Below the pieces are notes generated by a model. The model did not search any database. It was not told where the DNA came from and was given only the letters and a program-made list of their open reading frames with translations. This document shows positions 1 to 9,167 of a DNA stretch of 38,041 bases, piece after piece (position 1 is the first letter of the stretch; each line of letters starts with the position of its first letter). The stretch is taken from positions 1 to 38,041 of the forward strand of contig JALFLM010000107.1 of assembly GCA_022774705.1 (NCBI GenBank). The letters run 5' to 3'. The stretch is from Lachnospiraceae bacterium. GTDB taxonomy: Bacteria; Bacillota; Clostridia; Lachnospirales; Lachnospiraceae. Both the position numbers and the translations under genes were made by a program.

Positions 1-860
1 TGAGAAAGGAGCCTCTTGATCATGTGCTTTTTTATGGTCCGCCGGGACTGGGAAAGACAACTCTGGCGGGGATTATTGCCAATGAGATGGGAAGCCATCT
101 GAAGATTACTTCAGGTCCCACCATTGAAAAACCGGGTGAGATGGCAGCCATACTGAACAGCCTGGCCGAAGGGGATGTTCTGTTTGTGGATGAAATCCAC
201 CGGCTGAATCGGCAGGTGGAGGAAGTTCTTTACCCGGCTATGGAGGATTTTGCCATCGATATCATGATCGGAAAGGGACCAACGGCGCGGTCCGTGCGGC
301 TGAATCTGCCGCATTTTACACTGGTGGGCGCTACGACGCGGGCCGGTATGCTGACGGCTCCTCTGCGGGACCGCTTTGGTCTGGTTACCCGGCTGGAATA
401 CTATACGCCGGAAGAACTGGAACAGATCATCATGCGTTCCGCTCAGGTACTGCAGGTGGAGATCAATGACAGAGGAGCAGCGGAGATTGCCCGACGCTCC
501 AGAGGGACGCCACGTCTGGCAAACCGTTTTCTGAAACGGGTGCGGGATTTCGCACAGGTCCGTTACGATGGCGTTATTACCGAACAGGTGGCTGTGACAG
601 CTCTGGATCTGCTGGCGGTAGATACGCTGGGGCTGGATCAGAATGACAGAAATATTCTTCTTACAATTATTGAAAAATTTGACGGAGGACCGGTGGGGCT
701 GGATACACTGGCTGCGGCTGTGGGTGAAGACAGCGGTACCATGGAGGATGTATACGAGCCCTACCTGCTGCAGAACGGACTGCTGAACCGGACGCCCAGA
801 GGGCGGATGGCAACTCCTGCAGCTTACAGACATCTGGGTCTTCAGGAACCGATTGGATAA
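1..860 (+). CDS. ruvB: Holliday junction branch migration ATPase RuvB (5' partial)
   Basis: RuvB is the hexameric AAA+ motor that, with RuvA, drives branch migration at Holliday junctions. The frame is open to the window edge, entering as [20 protein letters not shown], so the true start lies upstream and roughly 50 N-terminal residues are missing. Visible: Walker A (GPPGLGKTT), Walker B (LFVDEIHRL), sensor 1 (LVGATTRAG), the arginine-finger region (APLRDRFG) and the C-terminal winged-helix domain ending near AAYRHLG. About 285 residues are present against ~330-345 for a full protein. It is followed after 35 bases by the zapA-like gene in the same direction, suggesting co-transcription. Identification is secure; only the start is unknown. 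Confidence 0.97.
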   Translation, partial: RKEPLDHVLFYGPPGLGKTTLAGIIANEMGSHLKITSGPTIEKPGEMAAILNSLAEGDVLFVDEIHRLNRQVEEVLYPAMEDFAIDIMIGKGPTARSVRLNLPHFTLVGATTRAGMLTAPLRDRFGLVTRLEYYTPEELEQIIMRSAQVLQVEINDRGAAEIARRSRGTPRLANRFLKRVRDFAQVRYDGVITEQVAVTALDLLAVDTLGLDQNDRNILLTIIEKFDGGPVGLDTLAAAVGEDSGTMEDVYEPYLLQNGLLNRTPRGRMATPAAYRHLGLQEPIG

Positions 861-895
861 ACAGAGTGCAATACAGAACAGAAAGGGGTGCAGAT

Positions 896-2278
896 ATGGA
901 TACCCGGAATACAGTTGAGATTGTTATCAACGGCAGAAAATACAGACTGAGCGGCAATGAAAGTCCTGCGTACATGCAGAAGGTGGCGGAGTATATTAAC
1001 GGAATGTATGAGAAACTGCGGGCTCTGCCGGGATTTACCGGACGAAGTCATGATTATCAGACCATGATGATGTATCTGAATCTGGCGGATGAATATCTGA
1101 AAAAAAGCGGATGGACCGAGGAAAAACAGGCGGCTGTGGATACAAAGGCAGCAGAAGATATTTACCGTCTGAAGATGGAACTGGTGGAAGCAAGAAAGCA
1201 GGCAGAGGCAGCGGAAGCGTCGCGCAGTGAGGAGACGCTTTCCCTGAAACGGCAGCTGGAGGTTGTGCTGGAGGAAAAGAAACGTCTGGCAGACAGAGAC
1301 AGGGATTTCTCGGTCAGAATTTCCGGCATGGAAAAAGAGGCAGACAGCTATAAGACGGAGATTTCCATATTAAAAAGAAAGATATCTGATTATGTAAAAA
1401 ATGCGGAGCAGGTGGATAAACAGCTTAAGGAGGCTGCTGCCAGGGAACGGGAAGAAAAGCTGTTGAGAAACAAGTATGAGACCCAGCTTTCGAGACAGAA
1501 GGCCGATTACGAAGCCAGACTGGACGGTCTGCAGAAGCAGCTGGAAGACGTACAAAGCAAGGAGAATGAGAAAATTGCCGCTTTCGAGGAACAGATGACC
1601 GGTGAGCGGGAGGAACAGGCCCGTGAGCTGGCAGCCCTGCAGGAAAAGATGAATCTGGAGAAGAGCGTGCAGGAGGAAAAACTGGCGGCTGCCCGTAAAC
1701 AGCTGTCCGCCCTTCAGTCAGATCATGAAACGAGAGCTGCGGAGATGCAGAAGCAGCTTGCAGCCATGAAAGCCGGTTACGAAGTGAAGCTGGAAGCATT
1801 TCAGAAGCAGTTTGACCAGCAGGAGGCGGATCACGAGAATCAGCTGGTGGAAATGCGGGCGGAATACGAGAACCGTATCTCCTCCATGAAACCCGGCTAT
1901 GAAAATCTGCTGACAGAGCAGGAGAGCGAATATGAGGCGAAGCTGACAGAGCAGGAGAGCGAATATGAGGCGAAGCTGGCAGAGCAGGAGAGCGAATATG
2001 AGGCGAAGCTGGCAGAGCAGAAAGAAAGCTATGAAGCCCGTCTGGCGGAGCAGGAGAAGGCGATTCGGGGACATTTCGCACAGGAAAAGGCGGAGTTGTT
2101 CCGGGAGAATGGTGAGCTCATGAAAGAAAAACGCCAGCTGCAGCAGAAAGTTAAGGAACTGACTGATAAGATAAAGGACAGCGAAAATGATATGATTGAA
2201 TACCTGGATCTGATCGATGAGAAAGATAAGGAGATTGCCAGTCTGAAATTCAGGCTGCAGGAGGAGCATTATGAATAA
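896..2278 (+). CDS. zapA: ZapA-like cell division protein with long hendecad-repeat coiled coil
   Basis: The N-terminal ~90 residues (VEIVINGRKYRLSG, later LNLADEYLKK) match the ZapA family, which binds and bundles FtsZ at the division site. ATG 896 is chosen because GAAAGGGG lies 7 bases upstream; an in-frame GTG at 866 has no comparable site. The 460-residue product is far longer than classical ZapA (~85-110). The remainder is almost all charged coiled coil, with an 11-residue periodicity at residues 310-386 that includes three nearly identical 33-bp coding repeats. A C-terminal LIDEKDKEIASLKFRL segment ends the helix. The stop overlaps the next start (ATGAATAA), so translation is likely coupled to the U32 gene. 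FtsZ binding is inferred from the N-terminal domain; the tail's role is unknown. Confidence 0.85.
   Translation: MDTRNTVEIVINGRKYRLSGNESPAYMQKVAEYINGMYEKLRALPGFTGRSHDYQTMMMYLNLADEYLKKSGWTEEKQAAVDTKAAEDIYRLKMELVEARKQAEAAEASRSEETLSLKRQLEVVLEEKKRLADRDRDFSVRISGMEKEADSYKTEISILKRKISDYVKNAEQVDKQLKEAAAREREEKLLRNKYETQLSRQKADYEARLDGLQKQLEDVQSKENEKIAAFEEQMTGEREEQARELAALQEKMNLEKSVQEEKLAAARKQLSALQSDHETRAAEMQKQLAAMKAGYEVKLEAFQKQFDQQEADHENQLVEMRAEYENRISSMKPGYENLLTEQESEYEAKLTEQESEYEAKLAEQESEYEAKLAEQKESYEARLAEQEKAIRGHFAQEKAELFRENGELMKEKRQLQQKVKELTDKIKDSENDMIEYLDLIDEKDKEIASLKFRLQEEHYE
1910..2074 (+). repeat. 33-bp coding tandem repeat (hendecad units)
   Basis: Five consecutive 33-bp units lie inside the zapA-like gene. 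Units at 1910-1942 and 1943-1975 are identical; 1976-2008 differs at one base (aca to gca codon); 2009-2041 and 2042-2074 are diverged. Each encodes an 11-residue block of the type LxEQESEYEAK. The near-identity of three units implies recent duplication by slippage or unequal recombination. Confidence 0.95.
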
Positions 2279-4577
2279 CTGCAGAAAGAAGGGTCTGGAA
2301 CTTCTTGCGCCGGGCGGTTCCGTTGCCGGTGTAAAAGCGGCTTTTCAGGCGGGAGCGGACGCTGTATATATGGGCGGAAGCCGTTTTTCGGCCAGGGCTT
2401 ATGCGGAAAGTGCGTCGGAAACGGATTCTCTGGAGCAGGCTCTGGATTATGCTCACCTGCACGGAAAAAAGCTGTATCTTACGCTGAATACGCTGCTTAA
2501 GCAGCAGGAACTGGAGCAGGAACTGTACTGTTACGTGGCGCCTCTTTATGAGCGCGGTGTTGATGCAGTTCTGGTACAGGATCTGGGTGTGCTGTCATTT
2601 CTGAGGCAGGAATTCCCGGATCTTCCCCTGCATGCCAGCACCCAGATGACGGTCACCAGCGCATCCGCCGCGGTTATGCTGAAAAATATGGGAATTGCCA
2701 GAGTGGTGGCGGCCAGGGAACTGAATCTGAAGGAACTGGCTCGGATTTACAGAGAAACAGGGATGGAACTGGAAGCTTTTGTACATGGCGCCATCTGCTA
2801 CTGCTATTCCGGTCAGTGTCTGTATTCAGGCGTGATCGGCGGAAGGAGCGGAAACCGGGGGCGTTGTGCCCAGCCCTGCCGCCTTCCCTGTTCTGCTTTC
2901 GATACATCTGGAAAACAGCTGAATAAAAAATCCGATTCCTATCTGCTCAGCCTGAAGGATATGTGCACTCTGGAAGCGCTGCCTGACATGGCAGAGGCCG
3001 GAGTGATGTCCTTTAAAATAGAGGGACGTATGAAAAGTCCACTGTATACAGCGGGGGTTGTGAGTATTTACCGGAAATATCTTGACCGGTATCTGGAGCA
3101 CGGCCGGACAGACTGGAAGGTGGAGCAGAAGGACCTTTATGCGTTGTCACAGTATTTTGACCGGGGCGGTTTTACCGCTCATTATCTGACCGGACACAAC
3201 GGACGGGAAATGATGGCATTAAAAGAAAAAGCGAAGCTTCGCAGACCGGACCCGGAGCTGATGAAGGAAACAGAAAAGAAATATCTGGGACAGGAATTGA
3301 AAGAAAAAATTAGCGGAACTGTAACAATATGTACAGGGGAATATGCTAACATGAGTCTTGAATGCGGGCCGGTACAGGTCTGTGCAGAAAGCCGTGAAGC
3401 GGCGGAACCTGCCGTGAAGCGCCCGCTTACGGAGGCGGATGTGAGGAAACAGTTTTCAAAGACAGGCGGTACCCCTTTTCATCTGGATGATCTTAAGGTA
3501 ATCCTGTCGGAGGATGCATTTATGCCGGTTCAGGCCATGAATGAACTGCGAAGAGATGCTCTGGAAAAGCTGGAGACAGCGCTTATCGGCCGGTATCACC
3601 GGAAAGTTCCTGAGCGGCCTGAAGCCGGAAAAACATCAGATACGGCAGATCGTGTTCCGGGAAGGCTGTCCGGTTCTTCAGAGAATGCCGCAGCCGGTCC
3701 GGCAGAGGTCCTGCCGGAAAAACAGGCGGACCGACGTCCGGCTGTGGCCGTACAGATTGCTGATCTGCGCTATCTTCAGCCGGTACTTGACAACCGTCAT
3801 GTGGACTGTGTCTATCTGGACAGTGCAGGCGTACAGATAGACCTGCTGGGGCAGATTGCTGCCTGCTGCCATGAGAAAGGAAAAAAACTGTTTCTGACGG
3901 CTCCCCGGATCTGGAGAGAGCCGGCAATCAGGGAATGGAATGAACAGTATGAGCTGCTGCTTCATTCATCGATTGACGGCATGACAGCGGGATCGCTGGA
4001 TGTACTGCAGGAGCTGATCAGGCGCGGCTGGCCGCTTCCTGTGGTGATCGATCATACGCTGTACAGCTGGAACCGGGAAGCGAAAAAGCAGATTAATCTG
4101 CTTCCGGGCGTGGAAAAACTGGATATTCTGCGTCTTACGGCACCTTTGGAGCTGAATGAAAAGGAACTGGCGGACCGGGGATGTGACGATTCGGAACTGA
4201 TGATTTACGGGTATCTGCCCATGATGGTTACGGCGGGCTGCATCCGCAGGACGACAGGCTGCTGCAGTCACAGCAAAGAGCCGGTGATCCTCAGGGACCG
4301 GAAAGGAATTTCATTTACTGCAGACTGCTGCTGTAAATACTGCTATAATATCATTTACAATTCCCTGCCCTGCTATCTGCTGGACAAAAAGGAAGAGATC
4401 GCACGGCTCAATCCGGCTGCGATCCGGCTGTCCTTTACAGTGGAGACTGAAAAGCAGGTAAAGGCTGTTCTTGCGGATCTGGACCGGTTTATGGATTCCC
4501 GGTGCGGGGGCGCTGAGAAGGCCGGACAGCCTGCATTCCCTGTGACAAGGGGACATTTTACGAGAGGAGTATTGTGA
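2271..4577 (+). CDS. Peptidase U32 family protein (RlhA/TrhP-like hydroxylation enzyme)
   Basis: This 768-residue U32-family protein starts LELLAPGGSVAGVKAAFQAG and carries the family signature around residues 165-200 (FVHGAICYCYSGQCLYSG, then RGRCAQPCRLPC). Characterised bacterial U32 members (RlhA, TrhP) are iron-sulfur-dependent enzymes that hydroxylate 23S rRNA or tRNA using prephenate; older annotations say collagenase-like peptidase. The long C-terminal half, as in RlhA and DUF3656-type members, ends with a second cysteine-rich patch (GCCSHSK, DCCCKYCY). A Pro/Ala/Ser/Glu-rich linker near residues 445-490 separates the halves. ATG 2271 sits in an 8-base overlap with zapA and has GGAGGAG just upstream. 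RNA hydroxylation is more likely than proteolysis, but the RNA target cannot be read from sequence. Confidence 0.88.
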   Translation: MNNCRKKGLELLAPGGSVAGVKAAFQAGADAVYMGGSRFSARAYAESASETDSLEQALDYAHLHGKKLYLTLNTLLKQQELEQELYCYVAPLYERGVDAVLVQDLGVLSFLRQEFPDLPLHASTQMTVTSASAAVMLKNMGIARVVAARELNLKELARIYRETGMELEAFVHGAICYCYSGQCLYSGVIGGRSGNRGRCAQPCRLPCSAFDTSGKQLNKKSDSYLLSLKDMCTLEALPDMAEAGVMSFKIEGRMKSPLYTAGVVSIYRKYLDRYLEHGRTDWKVEQKDLYALSQYFDRGGFTAHYLTGHNGREMMALKEKAKLRRPDPELMKETEKKYLGQELKEKISGTVTICTGEYANMSLECGPVQVCAESREAAEPAVKRPLTEADVRKQFSKTGGTPFHLDDLKVILSEDAFMPVQAMNELRRDALEKLETALIGRYHRKVPERPEAGKTSDTADRVPGRLSGSSENAAAGPAEVLPEKQADRRPAVAVQIADLRYLQPVLDNRHVDCVYLDSAGVQIDLLGQIAACCHEKGKKLFLTAPRIWREPAIREWNEQYELLLHSSIDGMTAGSLDVLQELIRRGWPLPVVIDHTLYSWNREAKKQINLLPGVEKLDILRLTAPLELNEKELADRGCDDSELMIYGYLPMMVTAGCIRRTTGCCSHSKEPVILRDRKGISFTADCCCKYCYNIIYNSLPCYLLDKKEEIARLNPAAIRLSFTVETEKQVKAVLADLDRFMDSRCGGAEKAGQPAFPVTRGHFTRGVL

Positions 4578-4578
4578 C

Positions 4579-5979
4579 ATGCTCAATTTGATGGTCAGAA
4601 TTTCGCGGTATGTGATTACGGTACTGATCGTACTGTATACGCTGCTGGATTTCTACTATTTTTCAAAGAAGACGGAACGGGGCAAAAACAGTGTGGTCAG
4701 CGTACAGGCATTTCTGATGTATGTGCTGCAGTTCCTCATGAGTGTGATTCTGTTTTCCTATTATGAGGATGTTTCCATTCTGGTTTTTTACATTGTTGCT
4801 CTGCTGGTGTTTGTATTATACCAGAAGATTTATCCTGCCATCTACAGGCGGGCGGACCGGCATCTGCTGAACAATGTTATGTTTCTTGTTATGCTGGGAC
4901 TGACGATCCAGGCGCGGCTGAAGGTTAATAAAGCCTATAAGCAGCTGCTTCTGCTGATTATCGCAGCCATTATCACTCTGGTGGTGCCCAAGATCCTGGA
5001 TAACGGCAGGCGGTATCTGTACCGCTATACCTGGTTTTACGGTATCGGCGGTCTGGCGGCTCTGGCAGCTATTATGGTAGTGGGACGTACCGAGTACGGT
5101 GCAAGGCTTTCCTTTGGGATTGCAGGATTTTCCATTCAGCCGTCGGAATTTGTAAAGATTACCCTGGTACTGTTTGTGGCGGGGATGTATCACCGGAGTC
5201 TTCAGTTTAAGCAGATTGTGATTACAACGGCGGTGGCGGCGGCTCATGTGCTGGTGCTGGTTGTTTCGAAGGACCTTGGTACTGCATTGATCTATTTTAT
5301 TGCTTACGTATTCATGCTGTACGTGGCTACGGAGAAATTCATCTATGTTCTGGCCGGGTTCGGCTGCGGAGGCATTGCTGCGGTGGCAGCTTATTTTCTG
5401 TTCAGCCACGTGAGGGTCCGCGTTAATGTGTGGCTGAATCCTTGGGCGGATATTACCCGCAGCGGCTGGCAGATTGTTCAGTCTCTGTTCGGAATCGGAA
5501 CGGGAAGCTGGCTGGGCATGGGCCTGACGGGAGGAACGCCCGGTGTCATACCGGTGGCGGAAAAGGACTTCATTTTTGCTGCCATGTGTGAGGAACTGGG
5601 AATTATTACAGGATGCTGCCTTCTGTTTATCTATCTGGGGATTCTGGTTCGTTTCCTGTGGATATCCACATGGATGAAGCAGATGTTTTACAAGATTACA
5701 GCTTTCGGACTGGCCTGCGTTTTCGGCTTTCAGGTTCTGATCAATGTGGCAGGCGTCATCAAACTGGTTCCCCTTACCGGTATTACGCTGCCGTTTATCA
5801 GCTACGGAGGAAGTTCGCTGCTGAGTACATTTTTCATATTCGGTATATTTGAAGGTCTTTATATGAACAAACTGCGGGAAGACGAACGTCTCAGAAGAGA
5901 AAAGGCGGAGCTGGCTGCCAGAAAGGCTTCCAGAGAATCCGCAGCGCGCAAAGCACAGATAAAGATGGAGGACTGGTAA
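4579..5979 (+). CDS. FtsW/RodA/SpoVE-family peptidoglycan glycosyltransferase
   Basis: This 466-residue polytopic SEDS protein polymerises lipid II into glycan strands in the membrane and works with a class B PBP. Hallmarks: IQPSEFVKITLVLF, SKDLGTALIYF, GLTGGTPGVIPVAEKDFIFA, and LPFISYGGSSLLS near the end. The Asp in EKDFIFA (D330) aligns with the catalytic Asp of RodA/FtsW (TDFIF motif). There are extra hydrophobic segments at the N terminus and a basic, Ala/Arg-rich cytoplasmic tail. ATG 4579 follows the U32 stop by one base, with GAGAGGAG upstream. The class B PBP gene begins 10 bases after its stop, so this is a cognate SEDS-PBP pair. The zapA context favours septal rather than elongation synthesis, but FtsW versus RodA is not decided. 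Confidence 0.93.
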   Translation: MLNLMVRISRYVITVLIVLYTLLDFYYFSKKTERGKNSVVSVQAFLMYVLQFLMSVILFSYYEDVSILVFYIVALLVFVLYQKIYPAIYRRADRHLLNNVMFLVMLGLTIQARLKVNKAYKQLLLLIIAAIITLVVPKILDNGRRYLYRYTWFYGIGGLAALAAIMVVGRTEYGARLSFGIAGFSIQPSEFVKITLVLFVAGMYHRSLQFKQIVITTAVAAAHVLVLVVSKDLGTALIYFIAYVFMLYVATEKFIYVLAGFGCGGIAAVAAYFLFSHVRVRVNVWLNPWADITRSGWQIVQSLFGIGTGSWLGMGLTGGTPGVIPVAEKDFIFAAMCEELGIITGCCLLFIYLGILVRFLWISTWMKQMFYKITAFGLACVFGFQVLINVAGVIKLVPLTGITLPFISYGGSSLLSTFFIFGIFEGLYMNKLREDERLRREKAELAARKASRESAARKAQIKMEDW

Positions 5980-5989
5980 GGAGGAACAG

Positions 5990-7450
5990 ATGGAACAGGA
6001 AAAGGATCTGAAAAACAATAAAGTCGGGAAAGAGAAGAAAGCGAAGAAGAGAATTAACGGTTATATTCTTGGCATGGTATATCTTTTTATTCTGCTGTTT
6101 GCAGGTCTTGCAGGATATCTGTGTTATTTTACCTGGAAAGAGGCTCCTGATATGGTGAACAGTCCCTATAACGGACGTCTTGAGAAGCTCAATGAGACCT
6201 GTGTCCGCGGCGAGATCGTGTCTGCAGACGGTAGAACACTGGCTGTTTCCAGACTGAACGACGATGGGGAGGAGTCCCGCAGCTATCCTTTTGGCCGGGT
6301 ATTTTCCCATGTGATCGGGTATACCAGTGTGGGTGAAGCCGGTATGGAATCATCGGCCAATTATTATCTGCTGAATTCCCATGAATCGAAGATCAATAAA
6401 CTGTACAAGGAACTGACAGATAAAAAGGCCACGGGAGATACGGTGTATACCACACTGAATTCTGATCTGCAGCAGATCATTTATGATGCTATGGAAGGAT
6501 ATCAGGGAGCCTGCGTTGTTCTTGAGCCTTCCACCGGGAAGATTCTGGCCATGGTTTCAAAACCGGATTTTGATCCCAATACACTGGAAGAGGACTATGC
6601 CAGCCTGGTATCGGATTCCTCCAATTCGAATCTGGTAAACCGGGCGACCCAGGGACTGTATTCTCCGGGTTCCACGTTCAAGATCGTGACAGCACTTGCC
6701 TTTCTTGAACAGCATCCCGGTGACTGGCAGGATTATACCTATAACTGCCAGGGCTCCATTACCCTTGATGGTAAGACGATACGATGTTCTCACGGCAATT
6801 CTCACGGAACCGTCGATCTGAAAAAAGCATTTGAGCTGTCCTGCAACGGAGCATTTATCAATCTGGGAGTATCGCTGGATCTGAATGATTTCCGTAAAAC
6901 TGCAGAACGTCTGCAGTTCAACCAGAAACTGTCCACCGGATTTTCCGCAGCCTCCGGCAGGTTTTCTCTGGATGGAGATTCATCTCTCTGGGATGTGATG
7001 CAGACCTCCTTCGGACAGGGCAGTACGCTGGTGACACCGCTTCAGAATGCCATGATCACGGCGGCGGTGGCCAACGGCGGTATTATGATGAAACCTTATT
7101 ATCTGGACAAGGTTGTCAGCGTGGACGGAACGGAAGTTGAAGCCTTCGGGCCGGAGAGTCTGGGATCGGTGATGACAGCAGAGCAGGCTTCTATCCTCGG
7201 GGAGATGATGACAGGAGTTGTCAATGAAGGTACGGCAAAGATTCTTCAGTCAGATCATTATCAGGCAGCAGCCAAAACCGGTTCTGCCCAGACGGACAGT
7301 GACAAGGAAACGGATGCATGTCTTACGGCTTATGCACCTGCAGATGACCCGCAGGTTGTGGTCAGCATTGTGCTGGAAGAAGGCGGTGCCGGCTCCGAGG
7401 CAGGCGGCCCCATTGTGAAAAAGATTTTTGATGCCCTCCTTGCAGATTAG
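5990..7450 (+). CDS. Class B penicillin-binding protein (transpeptidase)
   Basis: This D,D-transpeptidase cross-links peptidoglycan and is anchored by one N-terminal membrane helix (about residues 22-50). The three active-site motifs are intact: S228-T-F-K231, S284-C-N286 and K429-T-G. The short pedestal (NSPYNGRLEKL, RGEIVSADGRTLA) and the total of 486 residues match the compact PbpA-type class B PBPs that pair with a SEDS protein, rather than long FtsI or PBP2 forms with PASTA repeats. The Shine-Dalgarno AAGGAGG overlaps the ftsW stop and precedes ATG 5990. It is the last gene of the ruvB-zapA-U32-SEDS-PBP run; a 98-base gap follows. Penicillin binding and a role in septal synthesis are family inferences. 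Confidence 0.95.
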   Translation: MEQEKDLKNNKVGKEKKAKKRINGYILGMVYLFILLFAGLAGYLCYFTWKEAPDMVNSPYNGRLEKLNETCVRGEIVSADGRTLAVSRLNDDGEESRSYPFGRVFSHVIGYTSVGEAGMESSANYYLLNSHESKINKLYKELTDKKATGDTVYTTLNSDLQQIIYDAMEGYQGACVVLEPSTGKILAMVSKPDFDPNTLEEDYASLVSDSSNSNLVNRATQGLYSPGSTFKIVTALAFLEQHPGDWQDYTYNCQGSITLDGKTIRCSHGNSHGTVDLKKAFELSCNGAFINLGVSLDLNDFRKTAERLQFNQKLSTGFSAASGRFSLDGDSSLWDVMQTSFGQGSTLVTPLQNAMITAAVANGGIMMKPYYLDKVVSVDGTEVEAFGPESLGSVMTAEQASILGEMMTGVVNEGTAKILQSDHYQAAAKTGSAQTDSDKETDACLTAYAPADDPQVVVSIVLEEGGAGSEAGGPIVKKIFDALLAD

Positions 7451-7457
7451 TATAAAT

Positions 7458-7475
7458 TGAGTTATACTTAACTCA
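7458..7475. promoter_or_regulatory. Inverted repeat TGAGTTA-tact-TAACTCA upstream of the Nudix gene
   Basis: A perfect 7-bp inverted repeat with a 4-base spacer lies just after the PBP stop and 74 bases before the Nudix start. It has no T-run, so it is more like an operator half-site pair than a terminator. No good sigma-A promoter was found in the same gap. Confidence 0.35.
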
Positions 7476-7548
7476 GATTTGCGTGATAAGACAGGAATGC
7501 TTTCAGTTTCTGTTGATCGACCGGCGCACTATTAAAGGAGGATTTTGC

Positions 7549-8001
7549 ATGAGTCATGCGACCAGCTGCGGCGGTGTGGTTATTTTTCGTGGAAAGATAC
7601 TTGTTCTTTACAAGAATTACAAGAACAAGTATGAAGGATGGGTCCTGCCTAAAGGTACGGTGGAGCCGGGGGAAGATTTCAAGACAACGGCTTTGCGCGA
7701 AGTGAAAGAAGAAACGGATGCAGATGCATCGATTATCAAGTATATTGGCAAAAGTCAGTATTCATTTACCACACCGGATGATGTGGTGGAAAAAGAAGTG
7801 CACTGGTATCTGATGATGGCGGACAGTTATTATTCAAAGCCTCAGAGAGAGGAGTACTTTGTGGACTCCGGTTATTATAAGTTTATTGAAGCATATCATC
7901 TGCTGAAATTTTCCAATGAGAAGCAGATCCTGGAGAAAGCTTATAATGAGTATCTTGATCTCAAACGGAGAAATCTCTGGGGAACCAAAAAATATTTTTA
8001 A
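7549..8001 (+). CDS. Nudix hydrolase
   Basis: This 150-residue protein has a complete Nudix box: G36-x5-E42-x7-R50-E51-V-x-E54-E55, followed by T-D. The box binds Mg2+ and cleaves a nucleoside diphosphate linked to another moiety. The N-terminal strand GGVVIFRGKILVLYKN and the WVLPKGTVEPGE run are typical of Ap4A/NUDT2-like or general housecleaning members; the substrate cannot be assigned. ATG 7549 is chosen over the upstream GTG at 7483 because AAAGGAGG sits 7 bases before it and Nudix homology begins directly. The C-terminal ~60 residues (Tyr/Lys-rich, KFIEAYHLLKFSNEK) extend past the core fold. A strong hairpin follows the stop. Confidence 0.93.
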   Translation: MSHATSCGGVVIFRGKILVLYKNYKNKYEGWVLPKGTVEPGEDFKTTALREVKEETDADASIIKYIGKSQYSFTTPDDVVEKEVHWYLMMADSYYSKPQREEYFVDSGYYKFIEAYHLLKFSNEKQILEKAYNEYLDLKRRNLWGTKKYF

Positions 8002-8010
8002 CACACCAGT

Positions 8011-8036
8011 CCTGTCCGGCTCCCCTGCCGGACAGG
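8011..8036 (+). terminator. Strong hairpin between Nudix and fructokinase genes
   Basis: A perfect 10-bp GC-rich stem (CCTGTCCGGC with GCCGGACAGG) closes a 6-base loop right after the Nudix stop. The downstream sequence (TAAAACTAATTT) is poor in Ts, so this is a weak or factor-assisted terminator, or an mRNA-stabilising or processing hairpin. Confidence 0.55.
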
Positions 8037-8063
8037 TAAAACTAATTTAAAGAGGATGAAACG

Positions 8064-9017
8064 ATGAAAAAAATGGATGTTGTTGCGTTAGGCGAACTGT
8101 TGATCGATTTTACACAGAATGGCATGAGTGAGCAGGGTAACCTGATGTTTGAGGCCAATCCCGGCGGAGCTCCCTGCAACGTTCTGGCCATGCTGAACAA
8201 TCTCGGCAAAAAGACAGGTTTTATCGGAAAAGTCGGTGATGATTTCTTTGGACATATGCTGGGCGATACGGTCGAGAAGCTTGGCATCGATGTATCCGGT
8301 CTGTATTATGATAAGGATGTGCGTACTACCCTTGCGCTGGTTCACACCAAAGAAGACGGAGACCGTGATTTTTCATTTTACAGAAATCCCGGTGCCGATA
8401 TGATGCTGACAGTGGAAGAACTCAATGAAGGTCTGCTGAAGAATACCCGGATTTTCCATTGCGGTACTTTATCCATGACCCATGATAAGGTGAGAGAGGC
8501 TACATATAAAGCGATTCAGATTGCAAAAGATGCAGGTGCGGTGTTTACATTTGATCCCAATCTCCGTCCTCCTCTCTGGAATTCTCAGGAGGAGGCAAAG
8601 AAGCAGATCGCACACGGGATGCAGCTTTGTGATGTACTGAAGATTTCAGATAATGAAGTGGAATTTATGACCGGCGAATCCGATATCGTAAAAGGTGTTG
8701 AGATTCTGAAGGGTATGACCTCTGCGAAGCTGATCTGTGCTACAGCCGGTAAGGATGGAAGCTATGCATTCTGCGGCGGCAGACAGGTGTATGCTCCCGG
8801 CGTAAAGGTGGAACATGTGGTTGATACCACCGGTGCAGGTGATACATTCTGTGCATGCATGATCAATTACGTACTGGATCACGGTATGGATCTGACAGAA
8901 GAACAGATGAAAGAGATGCTGGTAAAGGCCAATCAGACGGCTTCCATGATTACAGCGAAGAAGGGTGCGCTCCGCGTTATGCCCACAGTGGAAGAAATCG
9001 AAAAGGCATTCGGCTGA
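8064..9017 (+). CDS. Fructokinase / PfkB-family sugar kinase
   Basis: This 317-residue ribokinase-fold (PfkB) kinase phosphorylates a sugar with ATP. Visible: the N-terminal GELLIDF, the first PfkB signature region (PGGAPCNVLAMLNNLG), FDPNLRPPLW, and the second signature DTTGAGDTFCACMI with the catalytic base at D260. The PGGAPCNVA-type motif and overall length resemble ScrK-type fructokinases, but the substrate is not proven by sequence and no transporter or sucrose hydrolase gene is adjacent. ATG 8064 is preceded by AAAGAGG. It stands between a hairpin upstream and a 276-base gap downstream, so it may be a single-gene unit. Confidence 0.9.
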   Translation: MKKMDVVALGELLIDFTQNGMSEQGNLMFEANPGGAPCNVLAMLNNLGKKTGFIGKVGDDFFGHMLGDTVEKLGIDVSGLYYDKDVRTTLALVHTKEDGDRDFSFYRNPGADMMLTVEELNEGLLKNTRIFHCGTLSMTHDKVREATYKAIQIAKDAGAVFTFDPNLRPPLWNSQEEAKKQIAHGMQLCDVLKISDNEVEFMTGESDIVKGVEILKGMTSAKLICATAGKDGSYAFCGGRQVYAPGVKVEHVVDTTGAGDTFCACMINYVLDHGMDLTEEQMKEMLVKANQTASMITAKKGALRVMPTVEEIEKAFG

Positions 9018-9132
9018 TCCGGCGTTCGTAATATGCGGCATTCGGGATATTGTCCGCCGTTACCTGCGGATACAGGTGTTTCGAAAACAGTTGAAGAAAA
9101 CAGCTTCAATCAATAAAGTGATAAAGTAATCC

Positions 9133-9161
9133 TTGACATTCGCAGTAGTATCTTTTATAAT
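9133..9161 (+). promoter_or_regulatory. Perfect sigma-A consensus promoter TTGACA-N17-TATAAT
   Basis: TTGACA at 9133-9138 and TATAAT at 9156-9161 are separated by exactly 17 bases, matching the housekeeping consensus at all twelve positions. Transcription would start near 9168. It is the only plausible promoter seen for the ATP-grasp operon, yet a terminator begins about 11 bases after the predicted start. The rest of the 9018-9293 gap holds only a short inverted repeat, TTGAAG/CTTCAA at 9091-9109, and no gene. Confidence 0.88.
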
Positions 9162-9167
9162 CACTAC

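Noticed and set aside
4816-6018. 400-codon minus-strand frame over the FtsW gene
   Set aside because: It mirrors the well-supported SEDS gene, shows Gln/Asn/His-rich nonsense composition and no domain.
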